NCBI GenBank assembly: GCA_014825775.1
Contig: MVAQ01000060.1
Coordinates: 1-64,000 of the forward strand
Reading direction: 5' to 3'
Length of the DNA: 64,000 nucleotides
DNA from: Krasilnikovozyma curviuscula
Taxonomy: Eukaryota > Basidiomycota > Tremellomycetes > Cystofilobasidiales > Mrakiaceae
Made by a program: the position numbers and the translations under genes. Positions 46,181-56,712 of this stretch are shown one piece after another. The notes beneath the pieces were generated by a model. It searched no databases. It saw only the letters and a list, made by a program, of their open reading frames with translations, and had not been told where the DNA came from. The stretch's first letter is position 1. The number at the start of each line of letters is the position of its first letter.

Positions 46181-48519
46181 CTATCTACCGACAACCTTCA
46201 GTTCCAAGTATCTGAAGATGGGATACACAATACCGGCAAAGGCACCAGCAAGTTCGAAACCAATATCACCACCGAAGGGGTTCGCACCACCGACGAGAGC
46301 TCCGATGGGTGAAACGTACCAGACCTTAAGAAAAAGAACGAGGAGAGGAAGGTAATTAGAATTAACTCAGAGAATAAATTGAATGAAGAGCGCAAACTTA
46401 CCTGAGCCATTCCCATCGCAGTACCCAGAGCACCGAAGAGGAAAGCACCCAAAGCAGCCCAGCCCATTGGGAGCATCTTCTCATTGTTCCAGCTCTCGGC
46501 AGCGTTGTAGTTGGCAAAGTTTCCTTTACGGAAAATGAAGTGCTCTTCGAAAACGACGGTCGCGAAGATGGCGAGCCAGTAGCCCAAAACGTTCACTGTT
46601 TAGGCAAGGCTCGTTAGAAGCGGCATACAAGGGGAAAGGGAGAAATTGGTAGACGTACTGAAGTTTTCAAGAGAGCTAGAGAAGTTGTTGGCACCGACGA
46701 TAGCGATTGGGATGTAAATGGCAGTGACGATGATAGGCCAGACCAGACGTGGAACAGCAGCGATCCATCGACCAACGACGGAGATAGACATACCCATGGA
46801 GTATACGTTGATACTGCAAAGAGTCAAAATCATGTCAGCCACTGTTTTCAGATAGGTAAAAATGACAAATGGCTACTCACATATTGTTGGCAACAACAGA
46901 GATGACGAGCAGGAACAACAAAAACTTTCCGAAACCACCAACTCTTGGTACCAAGACCTGGTAGAGGAGACCGCCGAGTTCGTTGTCGGTGTAGCCTTGA
47001 TACCAGAGATCTGTGGTAGCCGTTCCTGCGGCACCGAGAGTGGTGGCCATGGCAGCGGCGGCGATGGCAGCACCGATCCACTCGACAATGACACAGGGAA
47101 GGAGGATGCCGAGGTAGGTCCACAAGAAGATCCTCCATGATGGGGTGTCGGATGGCATGTAGACGTTGTAATCGGAAGCGAGGGAAACCCAACCAATGGC
47201 GAAACCGAACATCGATCCAATGAAGGAGAGGACTGGAAACGATATTGAGGGTTAAAATTGGCGTTTTGTTATCAGCAGCTAGCAATAGCAGGAGGTACGT
47301 ACCATTGGAAGCCTCAGTCTGTCCAACACCCATTGGGACGTTGACCAAATCCTTACCAGCAATTCCGAGTAAAATGATGAAAGTGATGGCGGTTGGGATC
47401 CAAGACCATCTCTCGTAAATGTGGACGATCTTGTAACCGAAAAGACCAAGGACCAAGGTGATAATAGCAATGACAACGACACCGGCAGCGTCAGAGATTT
47501 TGAAGTCGGCGACAGCTCGCAGAGTTTGAGCACCCGCGATGGTGTTGACCGCTGACCAACCGACACAGGCGATACAGTTCAGCAGAGCAACAATCTTTGC
47601 ACCATGCCATCCCTGAGTGGAAAATGTTGGCACTTAACAACTGAGCACGCCGAAGAAAAGAAGATGGAAGCTTGACGCACCCAACTGAATCGAGCAGAAG
47701 TCATCTGTCTCAATCCAAGACGAACACCGAAGACGGAAGCATACGCTGGGATAGCACATGTGAAGATGCTGGTAAAAGGAAGGAATCTCAGCGAAAGGGG
47801 CGCGAAGTGAAAAGGTGCTGTGACACAAACGTACTTCGTAAAGAGAATAGCCAAAAGAGAGTCACCGAGGCCCATATAGAAGACACATGGACCAAGAACA
47901 CCGATACCGAAGGTGGAAAGGACACAGTTGGCGGCGACCCAGCTGTTTCAAAACATTATTCGGCTTGTAAGAGACGGCATCCCACCACAACGTAACGGCG
48001 ATTGAAATTAGGAAAAGAACCAAAACTCACACATCGAAATTACCAGCAATGTGAGTATCGGGACGTTCTGAGGGGACGGGAAAACAGGGGTGGTGTGAGG
48101 TTAGCCGGCTGCAGCATATGGGACGAAATTTTTTTCGTTCTTTTGCGGCGAGGTAAAATGAGGGGTAGGGCTAACCATCGTCTGGAACTCTCTCGATACC
48201 TCTTGATTCCATACCGAGCTTGGATTCAATCTTGTCAGAGAAAGCCTTAATCTTCAAGAGGAAGTCTGGGACATGAGTCTCATGAGCTGCAAACGCAAAA
48301 GCAAAAACAAAGGCAGAAACAAAACAACACATGGTAAGCGGCGGTTCCAGATTCTGGTGTTGATGATCCCAGTGACAGAAATTTTTTTCAACGATACATA
48401 CGAACTGAGTACTTACCTGGTACTTCCTTGATCTGCTCAGCTTGGTCAAGGTTGACCTTGGGCTCCTCGAGACCTCTCTTCTCGAGATCGATATCTTCGT
48501 GACTGTGAGAATCCGACAT
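46181..48519 (-). CDS. FCY2: Fcy2-like purine-cytosine permease (NCS1 family)
   Basis: Ten exons: 48417..48519, 48176..48286, 48031..48067, 47835..47942, 47681..47768, 47303..47612, 46881..47232, 46659..46813, 46402..46595, 46181..46324; 533 residues. The cytosolic N-terminus is acidic. Membrane segments begin at the conserved ERPDTHIAGNF, followed by CVLSTFGIGVLGPCVFYMGLGD (split across fields as a typical NCS1 TM1), GLRQMTSARFSWGWHGAK, GWSAVNTIAGAQTL, GWVSLASDYNVYMPSDT and FEEHFIFRKGNFANYN. About 12 segments can be counted. In yeast Fcy2 is a proton symporter for cytosine, adenine, guanine and hypoxanthine, and mediates 5-fluorocytosine uptake. Together with the 5'-nucleotidase and ADGF deaminase in this window it fits purine salvage, though the genes are not clustered as a unit. 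Confidence 0.92.
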
Positions 48520-49324
48520 CTTATTTTTTGTTTCTGCAGTAGTTTTGATGTGAGGTGGATGTAAATGTGATGGTGCCCAATTTAGTCGCTATGAGGATGA
48601 GCTGGGAGAGGAAATGGGCAAAGGAGAACCAGCAGCTTCTATCACAGATGTTGTTGGAGGAGCGACAGGGGAGACGAGAAAAGAAGGGGAGACCGACGCC
48701 TCTCTTATACCTCGTGGGAGAAAGATAAGGAAACTTGTGGCGCTGGAGCACCCATGTCTCGTCACAGTCCAGACGCTTGCTGAGAGCCTTTTTCGTTTTA
48801 TATTTCCTTTCTAGGTCGCTCTGCAGATCACTTCCTCCGAGAAGCGGACCCTCGAGGAAAGGGAGCGCACCAAGCCGTTGGGAGACGAAGGGAGACGAAT
48901 TGACAACCTTAAACTGTAAGCGCGCTCCGCGACTAAACCAATGATCTCCTCCGATTTATAGGGAATCATCTTGCCGTGCAAAGAGATATGAGATAACCTC
49001 AAACGTCCCCTTGTAAGGTAGAGAAAGCACTCCGAAACGGAGTCAACTCCAGCGCCAGAGTGGGTCAAGGTTTAGTGTTAACCTAGTCCGTGTAAATGGA
49101 CTCCAAAGCGCAAAGGCGCGGCTTGCGCTACAGCTCATTATTATGGAGACCTCTTGCTGAGATCATTCCGACTAGCTGAATACAAATGATTGCATCTTGG
49201 AACTAGAATATAGGCGAGTGAGAAGCTAACACGCTTTGAGATGACAGCGAAAGGAAAATAAAGCAACAACTGTACAGATGACTTGACGACCTTGATCTAT
49301 ATCCACATCTCTTCACCTTAACTA
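48520..49324. other. Intergenic upstream of the permease
   Basis: 805 bases containing the permease promoter and the 5'-nucleotidase 3' UTR. Pyrimidine/purine-skewed stretches flank the permease start. I see no coding exon or RNA gene. Confidence 0.45.
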
Positions 49325-51947
49325 TCAACTAATCCACACTCTCAACAGCATTTTCGCCAACCTCCAGCTCTCCCCAGACCCCCACCAGCCTTTCTTGTTT
49401 TCTCGTACAACAGCCATCCACCTCCCTTCCGTCGTGGCGTTCAAAGGCGACATTTGCTTGATATACTTGGCCAGCGCCTCGTCTTCGTCAAATACGACGA
49501 CAGCTCTTGACTGCATGAACGGCGGGATGATGTTGTCACCGCCGAAGGCTACGAAATCACTCATTACTGTGTAGGCCGTCGATGGCAAAAAGGCGTGAGG
49601 TCGTTTGACAAAGGAACTCGGGAACCAAGATACTCAAGGAGACTTACGCAATCGGTAGGTCCTCTGTAGGTTCAAAGGCTTCCCGTGAATTTCCACTGAC
49701 AGTAAAGTTTTTCCCTTTGGGTTGCTGGGATCGTAAAAGAACTTGATGGAGTGCGATACCTGGAGTGTCGACGAGACCGTCTGGACGAAACCACCGAGTC
49801 AGCACTCCTAAATTCAATCACGATTCTTTGGGAGAGGAAACTGTTTACCTCTCCAGTCCAGAGATTGACTCCACTACAAACACCTTCAATCACATCCCAA
49901 AATTCCCTTCCGCTCATAAACACCACAACCTGATTCCCGCCGTAGGGAAACACATCTGCAAGTATACCCCTCGTAATGTTTCCAGCTTCAATAGCCATCC
50001 TGTACCCACCAGAATTGCTGATCGCACCATGCAACGCTTCGGAGGAGCTGAAGGAGGCGAGGTAAAAGGCAACCATAGCGTCTGTGACGAGGTTCCCGAA
50101 GTTGCATTCCTGCACGCGACACACGGTCGAGTCAGTCAGCCGTGTAATAGTTGACCCGATGATGGTTGATGCCCATTCGATGAAAGGGGCTTTCCACGAC
50201 TCGATCTTGTTGGAGAGGTTTACGTCTAGAAATATGCACGCGTAAATGAGTTGAGGTATTCAAGTTGAGGTAATCACTGGAGGTTGAAAAAGAAATCAAC
50301 CACCGCGGCTCACCAGGGACGTGGGATGAGTCTATCTCTATGGGAGTACCATAATAAGATTGAATATGGCCGGAATCTTCATCGAATGAAATCGTGATCT
50401 TCCCAATATGCTCAGCCCATCTGTGAAAGGTAGCGCCCACATGAGAATCATAAGAAGATTGAGGTAGATTAACAGACTAACTTGTAGCTCGTCACAACAA
50501 ACACTTCCTCCTCTTGTTCATTTCTGACGATTGTCGGATAGTCACCCTCGGCATACTTAAAGTCACCGAGAGGCGTATGAGTATGAGCTCCTGTTTCCAT
50601 ATAGCCCGTCAGAACTCTTCCATTATCCTCTCAGAATCAGCGGACAAGTGAACGAAACCACGGACCAATGATGAGATTGACGCCCTTTATCCGTTTCGCG
50701 ACCTCGATATCCTCTTCATACCCATTATGCGTCATTGCGACGACCCTCTTCGCACCTTTCACATCTCGTACAAAGTCGGCTGTTTTCTGAAGAGACTGGA
50801 GAGGGTCTTCGAAGTGCACTAGAGGGCCCGGGTGGGAGAGCGACGGCGTTGTCGGGGTTGTGGCCGCGATGAGCGCAAGCGAGTGCTCTGGTATGAGCAG
50901 GTACGGGTGGAGAACTGAGGCGAGGTGCGAGTGAGTGGTGAAGATGTTAGAAGAGATTGTTGGAGTGGTGAGTTTGGACAGCTGCAAAGCGCAAATGGTG
51001 GTGAGAAACAAGAAAGAGAGCGAGACCAGGTGCACGTACGAAGTTGGCTAAATCGTCGGGACCATGGTCAAACTGAGCTAATGTTCAACTATTGTACAAG
51101 TCTGGCCATAAAATGGAGCGGGTATTACTCACTTCATGCTAGAGTGAGCGGCGTCAGTGCGAGCATATGAGGGCCCAGAGAGCGACTCACATTTCCAAGA
51201 GTGAAGGCGGTGTAGTTCATCATGTTCATCACTTCTACAATCTACATTCAAAAAGTTTAAAGCAGCAGTTAAGAGATAGTGAAACTGATCCTGGTCCCAC
51301 TTCAGTAACTAACCTTCTCCCATCCATAGTACCTAGCACCGAGATGATCAGCTTAATACACAAACATAGAAAAACACTCTTTGACGCACTTGAAGAACAT
51401 CGTGCCCTGCCATTCATCACCGAGATCAAGAACAATGGCATGTGGGTCTTCCTCCCTGAGTCGTTTCACCTCTGCGAACACGCGGGCATAGCCACCGACG
51501 TCTCTTGGTGTGGGAGATGTTGGAGATGAATATGGTGCGAGATGGGCGTGGATATCTAGAGACGTGATGATATGAATGAGCTTTTCGAGATGGCGGAGAG
51601 AAACAATTTAGGCGACCTACCGTTCACATGCACGACTTTTCGCAGACAATCTCTTCGTAAATGGGGTCTACGAGGATAGAACAGTAATAGAGATATACAT
51701 ACAAGTGATGTTCTGGGAGAAAGGGGAGTTAGATTGGAAGAAATGGCAAGGGAGAAGCCCTTACCAAACTCACAGTGGAGGGCAACCGCGAAACAGACTG
51801 TTTCTTGGCTCCGAAACGCCTGGAAACCAGCTGAGGGCGGTCCTGTCGAGTTGAAGCTGATGTTCCAATGCAACATGCGAGGAGGACGACTCCAAGAGGT
51901 AAAGTTGATAATCGCATCAGTGGGGCGTTGGAAGCAGCGTTCGGCAT
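49325..51947 (-). CDS. Secreted 5'-nucleotidase / metallophosphatase with several microexons
   Basis: Fourteen exons: 51774..51947, 51703..51712, 51621..51635, 51390..51555, 51314..51332, 51191..51241, 51133..51138, 51040..51072, 50666..50981, 50482..50590, 50314..50420, 49849..50225, 49648..49759, 49325..49566; 578 residues. The N-terminus is a signal peptide (MRLSTLPLGVVLLACC, with an upstream in-frame ATG ten codons earlier). Dinuclear-metal motifs are NITFVHVNDIHAHL, LDLGDEWQGTMFF, TLGNHEFDHGPDDL, AMTHNGYEED and GAHTHTPLGDF. The UshA-type C-terminal domain has FGNLVTDAM, SNSGGYRMAIEAGNIT and FPYGGNQVVV. Such enzymes hydrolyse extracellular nucleotides to nucleosides. Exons of 10, 15, 19 and 6 bases build the first, second and third metal motifs. 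Confidence 0.9.
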
Positions 51948-52200
51948 ACACAGCCTTTGTGAGTTATTGATGTTACTATAGTATTATAGCGAACTAGACC
52001 ATACATAATTTTACGAAGTCGTACAGTATATTCATTTATACCACTGCCATTGAATATGAAGGTCCTTCAGAACTCGATCGCCGAGGGAACCATCACAGGC
52101 TCGTTATGTTACCGGGTTTCAGGAAGCTGAACACCCAAAGCTACACTCCGACACTCCGAAACGAACATCCGTTCTCCTGACCGTTCTCCATCTTCTAAAC

Positions 52201-52606
52201 ATGGCTTCGCGCGGAACGATAGCTTCGATTCTATATTACTACCTGCGCCGGGTCTCAGAAACAAGGGGCCAAACAGGGTTCGGAAACAGCATGAGTATCA
52301 GCCCTTCTCGCTGGACGCAACAGAGGTGTTTTTCTACGATTGATGGCATACTCTTTTCCTCGTCCCAAAAACACATCGCGAGAACAAGTCATTATGCGAT
52401 CCCTACCAGCAGACGGGCCTGTTCTCCACAAGCCCTCTTCTCAGTCGAAACAAGAGAACAGCATCAGCTCGGGTCCAAGAGATCATGTTCCAGGAGGCAC
52501 CACTTCAGATCCTGAAGAGTTCGATTCGGCTTCTACTGTGTTCCTAAACATGTTACGACTTGGGCTTGTAAAATACGTTCCGGCCCCCGTCATGGAAGAA
52601 GGATGA
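52201..52606 (+). CDS. Possible small gene, hypothetical (uncertain splicing)
   Basis: An ATG at 52201 in good context (AAACATGG) opens a frame coding MASRGTIASILYYYLRR. A second frame ends at 52606 with a protein-like tail (EEFDSASTVFLNMLRLGLVK and PAPVMEEG). A GTATCA donor at 52292 and an AAG acceptor near 52387 would join them in phase with one intron of about 95 bases, giving roughly 100 residues. Neither splice site is strong and a third frame in the same place also looks protein-like (EYQPFSLDATEVFFYD), so the model is tentative. I do not recognise a family. Confidence 0.35.
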
Positions 52607-52942
52607 GAAAAAAAAACCAGATTACAGACAGGCAAATAGTGTAAGATAGAATAGGTAGAAAAGAAAAAAGAACGCGTGGAAGAACAGCCGAGTGCTCCTC
52701 TCACCTCCCATTTCCGCGTTTCACGTTTCTATCTCATACATGAGCAATAAGTAGCGCTCTTCGTTCTGTGTATCGGCCGGCTTGATGTACCAGATCACAA
52801 GTGATGAGTCCGCCGAAGAGGAGGTCTTGCTGGTAGTGGCGACTAGCTACCTGATCAGCGAAGAGAGCAGAGGAGGTGTTTCTTGTTTCTTGTTTCTGGG
52901 GCAGTAGATGAACGGATCGATGGGACCAAAGAAGAGACCAGC
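52607..52942. other. Intergenic, 3' side of the EST1/SMG7-like gene
   Basis: 336 bases between the doubtful small gene and the stop codon of the EST1/SMG7-like gene. An A-rich stretch begins right after the small open frame. No coding exon was recognised. Confidence 0.45.
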
Positions 52943-55900
52943 TCAGCCCCAAGGACGAGTTTCGGTGTTTTGTTCGCGATGTGGTGATGGCAAGCCGCTA
53001 GGGGGTGACTGGAACCCTCCGTTGCCAACTAAGCTATGGAAGGCAGATGGGAAAGCGGAAGCACCCGGTGGTCCCCACAAACCTTGCGATTGCAAAGGCT
53101 GAAGCGGGATCGAAGATGATGGTGGGAATGTCACGGTACCATTTTCATCGAATGAAGGGGGAGGGTGCGTCGGGGAAGACGCGAACTCTGGTGAGAACGG
53201 TAAAAATGATGATTGAGACCCGAGCGACGGTTGTTGTTGTTGTTGTTGCTGATGTTGTTGATACTGGTAACTGCTGGAATTGAACATTTCAGGAGCTTGA
53301 GGGGCCTGGGTAGGAGAAGAACGGGAAGGTTGGTTGGGCGACCCTCTATTCAACCCTGATCCAATGTTACCCCAGACGCCAGATTGGGAACCTACTCCAC
53401 CAATGCCTCCAGCACCATCTTTTCGGGCAGCAGGAGCATTTCCCCAGATTGAGCCTCTGTCGTTATTGTTGCCGGCGCCGAAGAGAAGATTGGATGGCGG
53501 AGTGAAAGCTCCACCAGGTCCAGTTGACGCAGGAGTAGCAAGAGAGTTGGGAGAAGAGTAGATGGCTATCAAGAGATCGCTGGCAGTCAATGTATTTGCG
53601 AGTACTGGTGCAGGATTGACGGGGGCGACAGGAAGGTGTGGTTGAGGATGTGGGATGGATGGTGGTGGGTTCTGAGGTTGCTTGTGTGCTGGATGGGAAG
53701 CAGCAGCTGGTCTGAGACCAGACCAGATGATGTGTTCATCTTCCTCCTCTGCGTTACCTCCAACTCCAGTCATAGAAAAGCCGAGATCCAGATCAACATC
53801 GACGTCGTCCATGTCATCTGACACACCATCGTCAAGCGCCGCTCTCATAGCTCTATTGACGGGGTCATCTTCAGTCTCAGTGGAGACAGACCCGAGTTCA
53901 GCATCGTCTTCACGAACTTCTTCATCCCCATCGCTTTCGCTTTGAGGTTCAGGCGAGACTTGCATTCTGTCAAGCGGCGGAGGTGCTGTAGCGGCTGCGA
54001 TTTTTGATGCAGATGGAACGAATGGAGGCGCCGTAGCACTGATCGCTCTATATACTTGAGAAACAGGCTTGTCGAGAGGTGGATTTGGCTGAAGTTCAGA
54101 AGAAGATTTGTTTCTGAAACCCTTGAGGAAGACTTGATGGCTGTCGAGATAGATGCCAGCAGCCTAAAATGAATCAAGCATTAAGTAGTCAGTTATAGGG
54201 TTTGCATAAGTAGTCATTGATGGAAACGCCAGTTACGGGAACAGTACTGAGCGCGATACCATCCTCGACGAGCGCACCAATCCGAGCCAACATCTCTGCA
54301 TTTGGATGACCGCTATTGTCCGAATCAGCGCCAACATCTGAGTCCATCAATTTCTTGATCGGTCCAAACCCTCTCATCTCTGCATCCTCCCAGAACGAAC
54401 ATGTTCCCGACGAGTACCGTATCTCCGCCATAGGGAAGGATTTTTGAAGAATAATGAAAAAACCATAGAATGATGTCCATAGATCAGAATTGTGTGTGAT
54501 GTAGGTTGTGTTCGCGAGGAACCATTTCGAGATAAGTCGGAGTGTTGGTAAGAGTCGACGAAGGACTGCCGTGACCAGAGAAGCCTGGAACTCATCCCGA
54601 GCCTTGCTGATTTCAGAGTCGGAAAAACCAGATGTCGGAGTTGGTTCGTATGACGGCAAGTTGTCCATTTCACCCACTGAGACTTCGAAGATCACACCGA
54701 TAAGTCTGGTGACCCAATCGACTAACAGAGCCTCCGACTCCTTTCCACCTTTACCTTCTTCCTTCTCCTTCTCCTTCTCCTTTTCTTTAGATAAGGTGTT
54801 AGGGGAATACTTCAAAAGAAGGGGTTTGGAAGTAACGCGACAGTCCCAATGGGCCGCGAACGCCATCGAGACAACTTGCAGGATGGCTTCTGGCGTCAGG
54901 GCTCGGGATTTGAGAGCTTCCCTCAGGAGGTCAATTGAGTGAGATGAATGTGCCTGATACTTGGAGACTCTGAAGGCCCAAAAGCACTTGATCAGCATAT
55001 GTAAAGAAGAAATTTGAATGAAAGTTGGTGCTCACCCAGACTTCAACCAAGCAATCGCATGAACGACCACGATTCCATCCTCCACACCTTCCGAAACATA
55101 ACCAGCTTTCCTCCACAAATCATGAGCTCTTTTCAAAGTGACACTGAGGTTGATCCTAGCTGTTGGGAACGGCACTCGGACAGCCAGACTTCTGAAGCTG
55201 TAGTACGTCGCGAGGAAGACGTTGCCTTGGTGTGTTGACAGCACTGCAAGTTGAGACGAAGGATTCCCATTGTCTGGTACCAATGCCAAAGCAGCTTTGT
55301 AGAATTTGACGGATCGTTCGAATTTCCTACCGGCATTGTAGGACTGGCCGTAATGCTGAGCTTTGCCAGCCGTTTTACCTTTCTCATTCCAAATCTCCTT
55401 GTACCGCTCTAAATCTCCAACGCAAACGAGGGCTTTGTGAACAAGCATAGTCTTCTTCTTCTTCCAAGACTCTTCTTGGTCAAAATGGGCGCCGGAGGTC
55501 ATGTTGTCTTGTTGAGGAGGACCGATGTCGATTCCCAGAGTCTCGAGAGTGGTTCCAAGCAGACAGGGTGTTGTTAACAGACCGAAAGCACGGATGATCC
55601 TGACAATAAGCCCCGTCCAGTACTCAATCTCCTTGTTCAAAAAGACTTTGAACTTTTGCAACGTCTTTCTAAACTCGACGGTTCCACTTGGAGGTCCACC
55701 ACCGTTATTTCCACCACCATTTCTTTTGCTATAAGATTTGTGTTCCCGTGAAGCTTCTTTGTGTTCCTTAATTTGGACCTCAAGCTTGGAGAGCTTGGCT
55801 CTGAAAGCTTGTATGGGAACGTGAGTCGTTTCGATCCACAAAGGGTGGTCAAGTTGGTTCGAAGAAGATGACTGAGAGTAGTTGAACAATAGGGTTACAG

Positions 55901-56363
55901 CTTTGTTTCGAATGCTAAAGGAAGGGGACACAAGAACAGTCAATATCCTGCAAAGAATCGGTCGCACACAAAAGGATTCAAAACCAGAAAAAGGTAGAGA
56001 AGGATGATGGCACAGCTACACGTTGGCTACCCTTCAGGTTTTGGAGTACATAGGTATCATAAAGTAACCAGAACATTTCCTCCAGCTGCGTAGTTACATC
56101 TGTGCCATACCCTTTGATTTATGATGTGCTTTTCGAAACCGTCAGGCAGCGGTGCAAAGGAATTCGGACGTACTTCTGACGCTGAAATTCAACCTCGCTA
56201 TCCCAAACCTCTCGTTCCTTTAGAGCTACCTTGAAGTGAGTAACAAGACCTTTGATCTCCCTTGATTTTTGAGAAAACAATTGAGAAAGTCAAGACTCAG
56301 CCCAATGGCGAAATGAGTTAGGCTCGCTACTCACTCAGTAATTGATTCCTTTCTTGGATCCAT
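52943..56363 (-). CDS. EST1/EBS1/SMG7-like protein (telomerase or nonsense-mediated decay factor)
   Basis: Five exons: 56335..56363, 56174..56260, 55036..55914, 54237..54969, 52943..54163; 982 residues. The joined N-terminus reads MDPRKESITEEIKGLVTHF, then EVEFQRQNIRNKAVTLLF, the 14-3-3-like TPR start of Est1/SMG7 proteins. ALVCVGDLERYKEIW, YKAALALVPDNGNPSSQLAV and ATYYSFRSLAVRVPFPTAR are the diagnostic repeats, and the DNA/RNA-binding extension follows (FLKGF). The C-terminal 350 residues are acidic, then Pro/Gln/Ser-rich with a poly-Gln run and two WGxxG-type Trp segments. In fungi such proteins (Ebs1, Est1) act in mRNA decay and/or telomerase recruitment; sequence alone does not separate these. 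The second intron is unusually long (259 bases) and the fourth uses a GTAACT donor. Confidence 0.82.
53229..53250 (+). repeat. GTT trinucleotide repeat coding poly-glutamine (minus strand)
   Basis: Seven near-perfect GTT units encode seven consecutive glutamines in the low-complexity tail of the EST1/SMG7-like protein. Such CAA/CAG repeats vary in length between strains. Confidence 0.75.
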
Positions 56364-56712
56364 TCTGGACGACTCCCTTCAACACTGGATGAATTCCTTT
56401 GAACCTTACACTCTGTGCTAAGCCATTCTTGAAGAAGCTAAAGTTGAGCAGTTGACAGTTCAGAGCGACATGACGGTCCACTCAGCGCGCTCACACACAG
56501 TAGCTCCTGACTTTCACCCAGGATATTTTTCTTTTTCCATACAAGAGCGTTCCTCGAAAGTACATGTTGTATCATCCAGTGAGTGGCCTCAGTTAGAGCA
56601 TCTTCCGAGTTTGAATGAAGTTTCCCTTCCAGTCCATCGAAAGGTAAGCTAAGTTGATCCAACATGGGGACGGTGCAATTTGCTGCCCATCCTGTATTCT
56701 CTTTTCAGGTAC
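56364..56712. other. Divergent promoter region with a probable 5' UTR intron
   Basis: 349 bases between the divergent starts of the EST1/SMG7-like gene and the exonuclease gene. On the exonuclease side a GTAAGC donor at 56644 and a TTTTCAG acceptor ending at 56708, four bases before the ATG, suggest an intron in the 5' leader. Confidence 0.45.
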
